A stretch of DNA of 64,000 nucleotides from the NCBI GenBank assembly GCA_958295885.1, contig OY282380.1:1054001-1118000 (forward strand), in the 5' to 3' direction. The position numbers and the translations under genes were made by a program. Under the pieces are notes generated by a model. It was given only the letters and a program-made list of their open reading frames with translations, ran no database searches and was not told where the DNA came from. The DNA comes from Arenicellales bacterium (lineage in GTDB: Bacteria > Pseudomonadota > Gammaproteobacteria > Arenicellales > JAJDZL01). Positions 37,857-47,772 of this stretch are shown here, piece after piece. Every line of letters begins with the position of its first letter. Within the stretch, counting starts at the first letter, position 1.

Positions 37857-38832
37857 CGTTCTTCGGAATGCCTGCGAGCCTGTGAGGGGCATGAAATAAC
37901 CTGGATTGCACCAACGCAATAGAGTTCTCCTTGGTGCGCCGCGAACGAACTAAACGTCCGATGCGGGAAACTCGCAAGGCGGTGACTTCAGCACCAAGTC
38001 GCTGTCAGCCTAAATGAAGGCACTTGACGTCAATGGAATTAACGAGCGCTCCTGTTCCATCCGCATGCCTGCCATGTCAGGTTGGCGACTGCATTCGAGA
38101 AACTGTTCAAACTCTCGCTTCAGTGTGCGGGGCAACCGGTTGACACCCCTCTGATCAGATTTTCATCCAGCGGAACGCGCACTCGACAGAGTTCGGCACA
38201 CAGATACTCCGTGCTGGCATTCGAAACACTTGCAGTTTCTTCAACAATTGAGAGTAATTTTGGATTTCTGCAGCAATTTTTTCATTGCACAGATTATCTT
38301 GTCCTGTTGAAAAATTGTTGATGAAATTTCCGTTATCGACTACCTGAGTCAATTTTCAATTCTGTCGGTCGATAAAGTTCGTTCCCAAGCAGGAACCTAA
38401 TCACTTTTCAGCGGAATATTCAAGATAATTGATGCTGATTGGCATGTTACATTTACGGTAAAAAAGAGCGAAATTTATGAAAATGCCCTAAATATCCATT
38501 TCGATTTAGCCCCCCTTGATAGCAGATAGGAATGATCGTTTCCAAACTATGCTGAATCGTGTTTGGATAATTTGCGATTTTTATACTTCGGCTCTGGAAT
38601 TGGAGTGGAGTAGTGGTCCACTACAGCATAGACACTCTACAAACAATAAAATAAAATCCAGGCAGGTCTGCACAAATTTATTGAAGTCAACCTGCCCAAA
38701 TCGAAAACGCGTGCCTATCAGTTTTGCGAATGGGACATATGAAGAACCAGCCAAAACAGAGATTCTGTGGAAAGACAAAATTACAATCAAAACAGTCAAT
38801 GCCCTAAAGCTCAAAATTCTGACCCTACGTTC
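37857..38832. other. Long stretch without recognisable genes
   Basis: About 980 bases between the hydroxylase-family gene and the antitoxin gene. Several short open frames on both strands show no family pattern or good start signals. It may be a decayed gene area ahead of the toxin-antitoxin remnant. I see no repeat, RNA gene or terminator that I can support. Confidence 0.4.
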
Positions 38833-39204
38833 ATGAGCGAAAATTCCACTCGACCTCACGGCATAATTGAAGCATTTGTAAAAGTCTGTCAACGATGGCG
38901 CCTAAACGATAACGACCAAATGAAACTATTAGGCTTTCCATCAGATGATGTTATTGAGCAGCTAATTCTAGAAGGTTCAGTTCATTCTTCATCGTACGAA
39001 GTAGATGACCGCGCAACATATGTCGTCGGCATCGGCATGAGTCTTTTCTCTTTATTTGGAGAAAGTGCTGAAGCCGAAATTCATTGGCTGAACCATCCGC
39101 GGACAAATCTGCAAAACAGATCACCGCTTGCTTACATGCTTGAAGGACACATGGAAAATATTTTCACTGTGGTCGACATGGTAAAACATGAACGAGGGCT
39201 GTAA
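38833..39204 (+). CDS. DUF2384 (MbcA/ParS/Xre-type) antitoxin
   Basis: A 123-residue protein of the Xre-MbcA-ParS toxin-binding group. The C-terminal DUF2384 signature is clear: GIGMSLFSLFGE, then IHWLNHPRTNLQNRSPLAYMLEG and MENIFTVVDMV. Such antitoxins neutralise RES-domain NAD+-degrading toxins and repress their own operon. The next gene, 3 bases after the stop, is a broken RES toxin. The ATG at 38833 is preferred on homology; the frame is open 66 bases upstream. No strong Shine-Dalgarno. Confidence 0.85.
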   Translation: MSENSTRPHGIIEAFVKVCQRWRLNDNDQMKLLGFPSDDVIEQLILEGSVHSSSYEVDDRATYVVGIGMSLFSLFGESAEAEIHWLNHPRTNLQNRSPLAYMLEGHMENIFTVVDMVKHERGL

Positions 39205-39207
39205 GGC

Positions 39208-39794
39208 TTGCTAGAGAACTGTATTGTCGATAATCAACCGACTGTTGTTCTCAGGCTCGCGAATGCTTTGCGAAAATCTAAAAGTGCAGTTTTGCTTCAA
39301 ATTGGAGTTGACTCCGCAAATATCAAATCAATCAGTTCCAAACTCGCCAATGCAGAGATGCCTTTTACGGCTGAAGAAATTATCGATGACGCTTTCCGTC
39401 CGCGAAGGTACGGGCCTACACCATTCCGCGTGAGTCGATTCAGTAATGAGACAATCGGTGTTTGCTATTCATCGTTGGATAAGCAAACCTGAAAATAGGA
39501 AGCTGCATTTCATATCTTTGAGAAAAATCCGCCAGATCTTCCTCGAATCTATACATTGATTAGTTGCCAATACAGAGGTAAAACAGCGGACCTACGTGGA
39601 TGCGAAGTGTCATGTTTAGACTTGGCAAGTGAAACAAAAGCAGGATATCCATTCTGCCAGCAGCATTGCATTGCAGGCAATTGAGAAAGGGTTTGATGGT
39701 TTTTTACTGCATCTGCTCGACACAAAGGAGGCACATGCGTTCCAGTATTTTCTCGGTCAGCACTTTCCGAGCCAAGCACGGTCACTCATTTTAG
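39208..39794 (+). pseudogene. Broken RES-domain toxin
   Basis: Directly behind the DUF2384 antitoxin. Frame 1 gives RPRRYGPTPFRVSRFSNETIGVCYSSLDKQT, the arginine/tyrosine-rich front of a RES domain. It is then stopped by TGA at 39490 and TAG at 39496, continues in the same frame (EAAFHIFEKNPPDLPRIYTL) and stops again at 39682. Frame 2 continues with AIEKGFDGF and frame 3 with TASARHKGGTCVPVFSRSAL, matching the DG..SAR..GG.C RES C-terminus. At least two stops and two frameshifts make the toxin inactive. RES toxins degrade NAD+; this one should not. Confidence 0.85.
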
Positions 39795-40033
39795 GCTGTT
39801 GAACACTGCAAAAGGCCCAAAGTTTGAACAATTGCAAAGTAGCTTTTGGCTCAGTCTGTTTCATAAAATGATTTTTATTCAATGTCTTAAGGCATTACCA
39901 CTGATGTTTCATCCTGACAGAAGCAGGCATTGATATTTTTGCAACCTTTTCTGGAGCAGCAACACTATGCTCAAAGTGTTCGTAAATTTTCGGCCGCTTC
40001 GCATTGAATGTTTCCACCAACGAGCCATCCGTG

Positions 40034-40642
40034 CTACTCAACGACTTGTGGGTCGATTTCGGTTGCAGAAACTGGCTCTACGCCTTTAGCACACATCGAT
40101 TCAACGGGGAAAAATACGTTTGCAGGCGGTACGGCGCGAATCCTATACTCAACACCTTCTTGTTCATAAACGATATCGGCTGTCTTGTCATCCACTGGCA
40201 CGGCTCTGGAACCGTCCAAATCAACACCCATCCCGGGTGTCAGATATATTGCATTGCTTCGAACGGGCGCATACCCATCAATCACGCGTCCAAATATGAT
40301 CAGTTCATCAATTACAAAGGGCGTACGTTCTTCCCAGGCGTTGTCCTGCCAGAAAAAGATCATCTTCCCATACAGATTTGCGTTGGTTCTGAACGTGGCA
40401 ATACCAGCATTTCTACGTTCTTTTCGAAGTTTGAATTTCTCAATCTGCAGCCCTAGAAACTCACTGCGCGTCAGCATTCCATTCAGGGTATTGACGTAGC
40501 GGTAGGGCTCCGTCAAAAAATTCGCCATCATCAGTTGATCAAACTCATCATAAACGACACTGCAGTCAAAATTACGCGCGTAGACCGGCTGCAGTGCGAT
40601 GAGCTGAAGAAAAAATACGGAGATCAACAACCTAGTCAGCAT
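40034..40642 (-). CDS. Secreted protein of unknown function
   Basis: A 202-residue protein with a clear signal peptide (LTRLLISVFFLQLIALQPVYA, cleavage likely after VYA) and an all-soluble remainder. One Cys pair (Cys in FDCSVVYDE and Cys in ESMCAKG) could form a disulfide. I do not recognise the family. It is 26 bases downstream of ksgA on the same strand and could be on the pdxA-ksgA transcript. Confidence 0.65.
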   Translation of the reverse strand: MLTRLLISVFFLQLIALQPVYARNFDCSVVYDEFDQLMMANFLTEPYRYVNTLNGMLTRSEFLGLQIEKFKLRKERRNAGIATFRTNANLYGKMIFFWQDNAWEERTPFVIDELIIFGRVIDGYAPVRSNAIYLTPGMGVDLDGSRAVPVDDKTADIVYEQEGVEYRIRAVPPANVFFPVESMCAKGVEPVSATEIDPQVVE

Positions 40643-40667
40643 TTCTATCAATATAATCCTATCGTTT

Positions 40668-41468
40668 TTATTCTAAGGTTTGAGTGCCATGTACAAGCGT
40701 GCTTTTTGCAAGCTGCAAAAAGTGATCCACACTCAGATTCTGTGCTCTGAGAGACTCGTCTATACCCGAAATTTTGAACGCTTCAGCACTTACGAAACCT
40801 GCAAGTGAGTTTTTCAAAGTCTTTCTTCGATTCCCAAATGCTAAACGAACAAGCTTGGCAAACTCCCGAACTGTTGCTGCGTCAGCCTGAGCCGTCCTTC
40901 TGGGACGAAGAAATATAACGGTCGACTGAACTTTGGGCGGCGGAAGAAAAGACTCAGGCGAAACATCAAATACCGTATCAACGTCGAAAACCCTTGACAC
41001 GTTTACTGTAAGGCGTCCATAGTTTCGACTACCGATTTCCGCGACAAGTCGGTCAGCGACTTCCTTCTGCACCATAAAGCACATGTCTTGAATCCATTCG
41101 GCATGGCCCAGCAGATTGATGATCAGCTGTGTCGAAATCGAGTAAGGCAAATTTCCCACGACGCGAAGTTTCTCTGTGTCCGTTTGAACTGAAGAATAAT
41201 CAAACTCAAGCGCATCGCCGAACATCATCGATGCAGTCTGCGAATTCATTGAATTCTGCAGCTTTGACGCGAGCTCAGCATCGAATTCAATCGCATAAAA
41301 TTTCTTAACGCGATGTATCAGCCGTTGTGTCAATGCACCGTGGCCAGGACCGATTTCAATGATCGTGTCACCTTCTTTTGGATTAATGAAGCCGACCATG
41401 TCATCAATCACTTGAGTGTTGATCAGAAAATGCTGCCCAAGCCGTTTTCTGCGTTTTGACCTGTTCAT
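40668..41468 (-). CDS. ksgA: 16S rRNA dimethyladenosine transferase
   Basis: Dimethylates A1518 and A1519 of 16S rRNA (E. coli numbering) using S-adenosylmethionine, a late small-subunit assembly step. Motifs: RKRLGQHFLIN at the N-terminus, the SAM-binding EIGPGHGALTQRL, and the catalytic NLPYSIST. The ATG at 41468 shares an ATGA with the pdxA stop, which decides the start over one 21 bases upstream. pdxA-ksgA is the conserved gammaproteobacterial order. Confidence 0.96.
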   Translation of the reverse strand: MNRSKRRKRLGQHFLINTQVIDDMVGFINPKEGDTIIEIGPGHGALTQRLIHRVKKFYAIEFDAELASKLQNSMNSQTASMMFGDALEFDYSSVQTDTEKLRVVGNLPYSISTQLIINLLGHAEWIQDMCFMVQKEVADRLVAEIGSRNYGRLTVNVSRVFDVDTVFDVSPESFLPPPKVQSTVIFLRPRRTAQADAATVREFAKLVRLAFGNRRKTLKNSLAGFVSAEAFKISGIDESLRAQNLSVDHFLQLAKSTLVHGTQTLE

Positions 41469-42466
41469 CTCGAGTCTGATCTCCGACAAAAATTTCGAGC
41501 GAGTTCAATCGCACTCATCATGCTTCCAATATCCGCGTTTCCTGTTCCCGCTATGTCGTAAGCAGTGCCATGATCAACTGACGTGCGAATGATAGGAAGC
41601 CCGAGTGTGACATTGACAACATGTCCGAACGCGCTGTGCTTGATAACTGGCAATCCCTGGTCGTGGTACATTGCAAGCACTACGTCAAATTTTCTGAGCT
41701 GATTTTGAATAAAGATCGTATCCGCCGGGTATGGCCCCTTAATATGAACGCCTTCGCTGCGCAGAGTTTCAACTGCTGGCAGAATTTCAGTCACATCTTC
41801 AGTGCCCAGAGTCCCCCCTTCACCTGCATGAGGATTTAGACCGCAGACACCAATGCGAGGTGAGGGCATATGGAACCGTAGTTTTAGGTCATTGTTGAGT
41901 ATTCTCGCAACGCTGACAATTTTTTCCTGCGAAATCGCTGCCGAAACTTCAGCAAGCGGCAAGTGCGTTGTGACCAAGGCCACTCGTAGCTTTTCGTCGG
42001 TCAGCAACATGACAGGCAACGGCGACTGTGTGCGCTCCGCTAAAAATTCGGTGTGACCGGAAAAATCGATACCGGCTCTTCGAATCGTTTCTTTATTCAC
42101 AGGGCCTGTGATCAGTGCACCAAATTTTCTTCTGAGACAGCCTCGTATCGCGTTCTCAAGAGTATTGAGGATATAGCCCGCGTTTCCAGGATCAGGTTTT
42201 CCTGCTGTTACTCTATGACTGCACGGGACATGCAGAACTTCAATACCCGACGTCGCAGCTGATTCTTCACGATAGTCGGGAAAGGAAAACTCCTGTCCCA
42301 AAGCATTTGCGCGTTCACGCAGAACATCGCGGTCAGCGATGATCACGATCCTTTCTCTGAGCTCACCAGCCTGGAGCATGACTGCAATATCCGGTCCTAT
42401 TCCTGCTGGATCTCCCGGTGTGACAACCAAAGGCTTGCGTTTCGAATTTGACCTGGTTTCTTTCAT
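41465..42466 (-). CDS. pdxA: 4-hydroxythreonine-4-phosphate dehydrogenase
   Basis: Oxidises 4-phosphohydroxy-L-threonine in DXP-dependent pyridoxal phosphate synthesis. Typical PdxA features: LVVTPGDPAGIGPDIAVML at the start, ALITGPVNKETIRRAG, FSGHTEFLAERT, GLNPHAGEGGTLGTED and AMYHDQGLPVIKH with metal-binding His residues, ending with VDHGTAYDIAGTGNAD. 333 residues, full length. The ATG at 42466 follows an overlapping GTG three bases before. Coupled to ksgA by an ATGA overlap. Confidence 0.97.
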   Translation of the reverse strand: MKETRSNSKRKPLVVTPGDPAGIGPDIAVMLQAGELRERIVIIADRDVLRERANALGQEFSFPDYREESAATSGIEVLHVPCSHRVTAGKPDPGNAGYILNTLENAIRGCLRRKFGALITGPVNKETIRRAGIDFSGHTEFLAERTQSPLPVMLLTDEKLRVALVTTHLPLAEVSAAISQEKIVSVARILNNDLKLRFHMPSPRIGVCGLNPHAGEGGTLGTEDVTEILPAVETLRSEGVHIKGPYPADTIFIQNQLRKFDVVLAMYHDQGLPVIKHSAFGHVVNVTLGLPIIRTSVDHGTAYDIAGTGNADIGSMMSAIELARNFCRRSDSR

Positions 42467-42522
42467 CACATAGCTGTCAGCCAGCCTCGTCTGCTAAAAG
42501 GATTCCTGAATTTTGGTCTTTT

Positions 42523-42762
42523 CTATCTCAGAGCTTGATGACTGCCATCGCAAAATGGTTGTTTGCCGGTGTGTTTGCAACCGCAAAACCAGTACTTGCC
42601 ATCTCTTTTGATTTCAACTTTCATCGGCTCGAAATCAGTGACCTGATGTGAGCCATCACAGTACGGCTGCTTTTTTGACAGTCCGCATCTGCACCACCAG
42701 TACTTGCCTGTTTTTAGATTCACTTCATAGGGCTCGGTTTGCGCAATTTTCGGTTTATCCAT
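42523..42762 (-). CDS. Tandem CDGSH iron-sulfur domain protein
   Basis: A 79-residue protein with two CDGSH-type [2Fe-2S] motifs: WCRCGLSKKQPYCDGSH and FCGCKHTGKQPFCDGSH, each with the three Cys and one His ligands. Double-CDGSH proteins of this size are common in bacteria, with proposed roles in electron transfer or redox sensing. GGAGA precedes the ATG. It lies upstream of pdxA on the same strand with a 56-base gap. Confidence 0.9.
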   Translation of the reverse strand: MDKPKIAQTEPYEVNLKTGKYWWCRCGLSKKQPYCDGSHQVTDFEPMKVEIKRDGKYWFCGCKHTGKQPFCDGSHQALR

Positions 42763-42949
42763 TATCTGACTCTCCTCATCATTGATTTTTGAATATTATG
42801 AGTACGAATTTTCTAATATTTGCCAAGTTCATTTTAGATTTTTTGAAATCAGTCAATGCTGTCCGCTGTCGAGAAGAAATTTGCGCAATTTTTTGATCAA
42901 TTAAAATGACTGTTTCAGAAAGAATAATGCACAGATAGTGGAGTAAAAC

Positions 42950-43492
42950 GTGACGAAAAAAGATTTAACTCGAGAATTTGTTCCGGTTTCGATTGCCGTT
43001 TTGACCATTTCCGATTCTCGTACAGCTGAAAACGATAAATCTGGAGCACTGCTGGCTGGACGATTGGAGAAAGCCGGACATCGCTGTCAGGAACGAAAAA
43101 TCGTCCCAGATGACATTCACAAAGTTCGTGCCGCGGTGTGTAACTGGATTGTCGATTCCAATACTCAAGTGATTTTGACCACAGGCGGCACAGGAGTCAC
43201 TGGCAGAGACGGCACTCCCGAGGCGATCAAACCGCTGCTGGACAAAGAAATTGTCGGATTTGGTGAAATGTTCCGTGTATTGTCGTATGAAAAAATTGCG
43301 ACTTCAACCCTGCAGTCTCGAGCTTTCGCAGGCGTTTCGAATGCCACGTATATTTTCTGTCTGCCGGGTTCAGCAGGCGCCTGCGCGGACGCCTGGGACA
43401 TGCTGATCGAACATCAGCTCGATTATCGCAGCCGACCCTGCAATCTGGTCGAGCTGATGCCTCGACTGCTTGAGCATCTCGTAAAGAAGTAA
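42950..43492 (+). CDS. moaB: Molybdenum cofactor biosynthesis protein B
   Basis: A 180-residue MoaB/MogA-fold protein that in MoaB form adenylates or supports molybdopterin handling. Motifs: VLTISDSRTAENDKSG near the start, the LTTGGTGVTGRDGTPEA nucleotide/molybdopterin loop and FCLPGSAGAC. Starts at GTG 42950 (the sequence reads gtgacgaaaaaag). Convergent with moaA on the minus strand, 87 bases apart, making a small molybdenum cofactor locus. Confidence 0.93.
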   Translation: MTKKDLTREFVPVSIAVLTISDSRTAENDKSGALLAGRLEKAGHRCQERKIVPDDIHKVRAAVCNWIVDSNTQVILTTGGTGVTGRDGTPEAIKPLLDKEIVGFGEMFRVLSYEKIATSTLQSRAFAGVSNATYIFCLPGSAGACADAWDMLIEHQLDYRSRPCNLVELMPRLLEHLVKK

Positions 43493-43579
43493 AAATCAAC
43501 TGTTCTGAATTGATCGTTTCACACAGTACGATGCGCGGCAGCACAGAATGTTCAAGCGGCTTGTCTGAATGCAGGTGGT

Positions 43580-44599
43580 TCAGCCACCCACATATGACAT
43601 TTCTACTTTGCGGACGTCCGTGGGAATTGTTGATCGAAGCTCGGAATAACGATCTGATCTTCCTTCCCACAGCTCACGAATCAAGCGAATGAGCTGATTG
43701 ACATCAGCGCCGTTTCTGATGTGTTCCCGCAGGTCGAATCCAGAGGTGGCGAACAAACAAGTGAAAATCTTACCTTCCGCAGTCAAGCGAGCACGATTGC
43801 AGGTGCCGCAGAACGGCTGAGTCACAGACGTAATGACTCCAATTTCACCTTTGCCATCTCTATATCGCCAGCGTTTGGCAACTTCACCGTGATACGTAGG
43901 TGATGCTGGACTGAGGGGATGCTTTTCGTGAATCATTGATAGGATTTCCTTGGCCGAAATCACCTTGTCCATCTGCCAGTCATTCGTATTGCCAACATCC
44001 ATAAATTCAATAAATCGCAGAATTACGTCGGTATTTCGAAACTGTTCAACCATGGGAAGAATTTCGTTTTCGTTCATACCGCGAGCTACCACCATGTTTA
44101 CTTTGATCGGTGACATGCCGACTGCGCGGGCGTTGTCAATACCCTCAAGCACTCTTTGAACTGGAAATCTTACATCATTGATGGAACGGAAAACATCATT
44201 ATCCATTGCGTCCAAACTGATCGTGATTCGCTGAAGTCCGGATTCGCGTAATTTTCGGGCGGCAGCCGCCGACAACAGCGAAGCATTGGTTGTCATGCTC
44301 AGATCCTGTACGCCTGGCACGTTTGCAATGGCGGCGATCAGGTCCGGCAGGTTCCGACGAATCATGGGTTCCCCACCGGTAAGTCGAATTTTCTTTACTC
44401 CAAGCGCGACAAAGGCTCGAATGGTTCGTTCTATCTCTTCGAACGTAAGCAGCTCTTTACGATGCAAAAAAGCATGATTGGTCCCAAAAAACTCTTTTGG
44501 CATGCAGTAGACGCATCGAAAATTACAGCGATCAGTTATTGAGACGCGCAGGTCTCTTATCGGACGAGAGAACTGATCTACAACCGGTTTAACACTCAT
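43580..44599 (-). CDS. moaA: GTP 3',8-cyclase (molybdenum cofactor biosynthesis protein A)
   Basis: Radical SAM enzyme for the first step of molybdenum cofactor synthesis from GTP. The N-terminal cluster motif is CNFRCVYC and the second cluster lies in CGTCNRARLTAEGKIFTC. LTGGEPMIRRNL binds SAM. The conserved C-terminal Gly-Gly is present (YVGG). 339 residues, complete. AGGA precedes the ATG. Confidence 0.96.
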   Translation of the reverse strand: MSVKPVVDQFSRPIRDLRVSITDRCNFRCVYCMPKEFFGTNHAFLHRKELLTFEEIERTIRAFVALGVKKIRLTGGEPMIRRNLPDLIAAIANVPGVQDLSMTTNASLLSAAAARKLRESGLQRITISLDAMDNDVFRSINDVRFPVQRVLEGIDNARAVGMSPIKVNMVVARGMNENEILPMVEQFRNTDVILRFIEFMDVGNTNDWQMDKVISAKEILSMIHEKHPLSPASPTYHGEVAKRWRYRDGKGEIGVITSVTQPFCGTCNRARLTAEGKIFTCLFATSGFDLREHIRNGADVNQLIRLIRELWEGRSDRYSELRSTIPTDVRKVEMSYVGG

Positions 44600-44760
44600 T
44601 TTTTTTCCTTCTGAAATGCCGCTCGGACTGAGCTTGTCTTTAAATTTTACAGCATTTCGTCAATGCCTGATTTTGCTTTCGCTGACCGCTTCCCGTTCGC
44701 GCTGCCGCCTTGCACGGTCTCATTGAGCAAATTAGGGGATTCAATGCATCCATATCGGAA

Positions 44761-45363
44761 TCACCGAAGCTTTTGAGCAATGGCCAAATCGCAGACTTCA
44801 CAGAAATTCCGCAGAAAACGGTAAGTCAATCCCCAAATCACCCGAGAATCGTTCAGCGCAACGCGTATCCCAGGGAAGGTCCCTCGATAATCGGTCGGCT
44901 GAAAAGAAGGCAGGAAATTTCTCGCATTGATCAGCGAGGCGACCGGAATCCAAATCGTATCATGCACTTCCTCGTTGGAGTTGATTTCAATGTCTCCAAT
45001 TACTGAATGGACCAAACAGGAGACGACCAAGCCGCTCGCAGGGCTGGACGGAGGTGCAACGAGATCATCCAACCGCCCAACATAACGATGGGATGAAAGT
45101 TCGAGACCGATTTCCTCGAATGTTTCGCGACGCGCTGTCGCGCGGACACTGGCATCGGTTGGGTCTTTTTTGCCACCGGGAAATGCCATTTGCCCGGACC
45201 ACGGGTCTCCACGGCGTTTCGCTCGCTCGATAAAAAGTATGTTTGCTCCATCCTGACCATTTTTCAAAATCAAACTTACACCGGCACTGCGGGCTTCTCG
45301 AGTGCCGACAACAATAGGTCTGTGTCGTTCAATTCGGTTTTCTACCACTGACAATTCAATCAT
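44761..45363 (-). CDS. Nudix hydrolase, CoA pyrophosphatase-like
   Basis: A 200-residue Nudix protein. The Nudix box is intact as GGKKDPTDASVRATARRETFEEIG. The preceding LFIERAKRRGDPWSGQMAFPGG matches the UPF0035 signature of the NudL/PCD1 CoA diphosphatases. NudL family members split CoA and related compounds into 4'-phosphopantetheine and 3',5'-ADP. The gene stands alone between moaA and an AT-rich stretch. Compare with the broken Nudix gene near 5.4 kb, which is of another subfamily. Confidence 0.87.
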   Translation of the reverse strand: MIELSVVENRIERHRPIVVGTREARSAGVSLILKNGQDGANILFIERAKRRGDPWSGQMAFPGGKKDPTDASVRATARRETFEEIGLELSSHRYVGRLDDLVAPPSSPASGLVVSCLVHSVIGDIEINSNEEVHDTIWIPVASLINARNFLPSFQPTDYRGTFPGIRVALNDSRVIWGLTYRFLRNFCEVCDLAIAQKLR

Positions 45364-46131
45364 TCTCGTTCAATGCTACAGATCACTTAAATCAAATTCT
45401 GCAAATCGATCGCAGGGATTTTTTGCCGGCTGAAACTGACAAGTAATTTTGTCAAACAATTCTTACATTCAGGACAGAATAGATTTGAATAATTTTCGCT
45501 GTCCATAAATCGTTGATATTTCAGGTTAAATTCAAGTCTGGACGAAACAATTGCGAACCTGTCGGGAAGCAATCTGCAAATTTTCCCGCCTGCCTCTGAA
45601 ATGAGAAACTTCGACCTCGGGGTTTTGATATTATAGAATTGTTTTTGTTTATTAATGTTTTATCTGTGATAGGTTGTTTCCTTATTTTTGATGCTGCAGC
45701 AAAACCATTTAAGAATCACAAAAGCAAATGCCGTCGAGAATCGCAGACTGACTTCCCTCTATCGCTGCAACTTGAGTTCACACAGAGGAAACAAAATATT
45801 CTGCTTGATTCAACTGTACGGAATGCCAATATCAATTGGCTGATCAATTCGAAGTTCCCTTGTGGGGAGACGGCTAACCCGTATTTCTCATTAGCCTCTG
45901 GGGAATTTTGAAATTTGGGGCACATAGCCGGATCTTACACTTGGGGAATTGAAACTGATGAAAAACACCGTAATTTTGGGCTGAAAAGCTTGGATTATCT
46001 TCAGTTTTCGAAGCGGAAAACACAGGGTGACGGCTTTTTATCGAATCGCGTACACACCGAATCCGGCAATGTCCTTGCTGGAGCAGTGCCGCGGCGCTGG
46101 AGTCGAATTCAGGCAGGGGAATTGGGGATCA
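45364..46131. other. AT-rich stretch beside an IS remnant, no gene seen
   Basis: About 770 bases. Small open frames show no recognisable product. The strings at 45900-45960 (GGGGAATTTTGAAATTTGGGG and similar) resemble insertion-sequence ends but have no clear partner on the other side of the transposase remnant. It may contain the left end of that element. Confidence 0.35.
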
Positions 46132-47361
46132 TCACGAGGGCGCCAACCGCCGCCAGACATGCATGAACAGGTTCTGATTCGGGTAAGCGCTGGACAAAGC
46201 CACATGAATGCGCCGGGCAGAGCGTGTCACACAGGCGCCGATCTTCAACAGCTTCAAACGCAGTGTGCCCGGCTGTAAACCAGCCCATGCGGTATTTTTC
46301 AAACTTCGCAGCAGCACAATGCACACGATATGGGCAAAGGTGCTCGGATACACTCGCAAGGTGTTGGCATTGAACAGATTGCTTGAGCAGCGCTTGGCGA
46401 ACAGGTCGCACTTGAGTTCACGAAGTCGGTTTTCGGCATCTCCTCTTTGACAGTAGAAATCCTCGTACAAGGCTCGACCGCAATTGGTTTCGGCCGCCCG
46501 CGAAGTGACGATGAAACGGGCGTTGTCTTTGCAATCCCACATCTGCTCGGTTTCGTCGAACTTGCCCGGCAGCGACTCGGCTTTGCAGGTCACGCGCCTT
46601 TCGCGACTCCAACTGTCCAACATCTGATAAGACAACTCGGCAAACACACGTGTGGCGTTGCCGCTGATGCGAGGCCTTGCCTTTCAAACCAATGACTAAT
46701 CGACTCCTTGTGTCTGTTCGCAGTACGACAGGATGCGGTCGCGGCAGAACCCACTGTCGGTGCGAATGGTGATGTGCGTTTTCGGCCAGTGCACTCGAAG
46801 CATGCCGACCAGCGACTCTAGCAGTTCAGCTACACCCGTGGCGGCTTCCTTGGCGGCAGTTCGAAGCCGAACCATCAGCGGAACGTCCTCGCAGAACACC
46901 AGCAGCGGCATGTAACAGTATTCGCGGTAATGGCCATGATAGAATCTTTCCTGCTGACTGCCGTGCAACTCGAAATCGGTGGCGTCCACGTCCAGCATGA
47001 TCTGATCGGGTGCGCGGGCGCGAGACTCGACGAACAGATCCACCAGCAGCTGATCGAGCTGCTCAAAGTCGGCTTGAATCTGGTGACCTTTGTCAGCCTG
47101 CAGGCCGGCCGCTGCCACTTCCAGTCGACTCAGCGTGCTCTTGCCGGCCAAGGCTTCACAGTGGGTGCGCGAGGATTCCACGCAGCCGAGCATCGCACCG
47201 AGCAGTTCGTCTTTACGCAGCTGTTCGTGGTCGTTGAGATCTTCATAACCGTGCACCAGTCCAAGGATGCGCTGTCCAATCAAACTTTCGAGTCGATGCA
47301 CGATTCGCTGCGGATTTCGATGATCGTCGAAACACTCGGCGAGGCGTTCAAACAGTTGCAT
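46132..47361 (-). pseudogene. IS1380-family transposase remnant, copy 1
   Basis: Reverse-strand reading gives a DDE transposase in pieces. The first piece (47361-46696) has LIGQRILGLVHGYEDLNDHEQLRKD and the catalytic LDVDATDFELHG, then TIRTDSGFCRD. It stops after EQTQGVD, where an intact copy continues in another frame (VIGLKGKA, about 46685). A second shift leads to VFAELSYQMLDSW through to DFYCQRGDAENRLRELK with the last catalytic Glu. The N-terminal 40 or so residues are missing. Two frameshifts and the truncation make it inactive. It differs from copy 2 at 53.4 kb (different DDE context), so the two are separate arrivals. Confidence 0.85.
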
Positions 47362-47772
47362 TTGATTGGCGGCTTGGCGTTATTCGGGGTTTGACAGGTA
47401 AGTTTGACTCTGCTACATTGTGTATTCATGCGGGGAATGCTCCTAGTTCCTTTTTTATTTTTATATTCAACTAGTTATACTGCATTCCCTGCTTTTTTAC
47501 AACCCCATAATGAGAAATTGAGTCCAATTCTGATCATTCGAAGAACTGCGCAGGGTGCTTGCACTGGGAACAGTTACTTTTTCTCCAATCGTTGAGTATA
47601 ATTTGAAATGTTCAGCTTAAGATTCTTGACAATTGGACTGCAAATCAACGAAGAGGATTTTTGATGAAGTTCACTTGCAAACTTCATAATAATGTAAGAT
47701 AAAGCATATTCTCGTTATTTAAACGCTAACGATAGTAATTTTCAACTAAAAATTTGTAGGAGATTTATCAAA
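47362..47772. other. Upstream region of the TRAP operon
   Basis: About 410 bases between the IS1380-type remnant and dctP. It is AT-rich from 47450 on, and presumably carries the right end of the IS and the dctP promoter. A Shine-Dalgarno (AGGAG at about 47758) precedes dctP. No sigma-54 site or gene was seen. Confidence 0.4.

Noticed and set aside
38516-38836. 106-codon plus-strand frame before the antitoxin
   Set aside because: Composition and lack of any motif or start signal suggest chance; it overlaps the start of the antitoxin.
39490-39498. Recoding (selenocysteine or read-through) at the TGA and TAG in the RES gene
   Set aside because: Further lesions downstream, including two frameshifts, make simple decay the better explanation.
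45639-45911. 90-codon plus-strand frame with a hydrophobic start
   Set aside because: The signal-like start has no ribosome-binding site and the rest shows no family; AT-rich DNA gives such frames by chance.
46930-47394. Plus-strand open frame over the IS1380-type remnant
   Set aside because: It is the complement of the transposase, whose catalytic motifs are clear on the minus strand.
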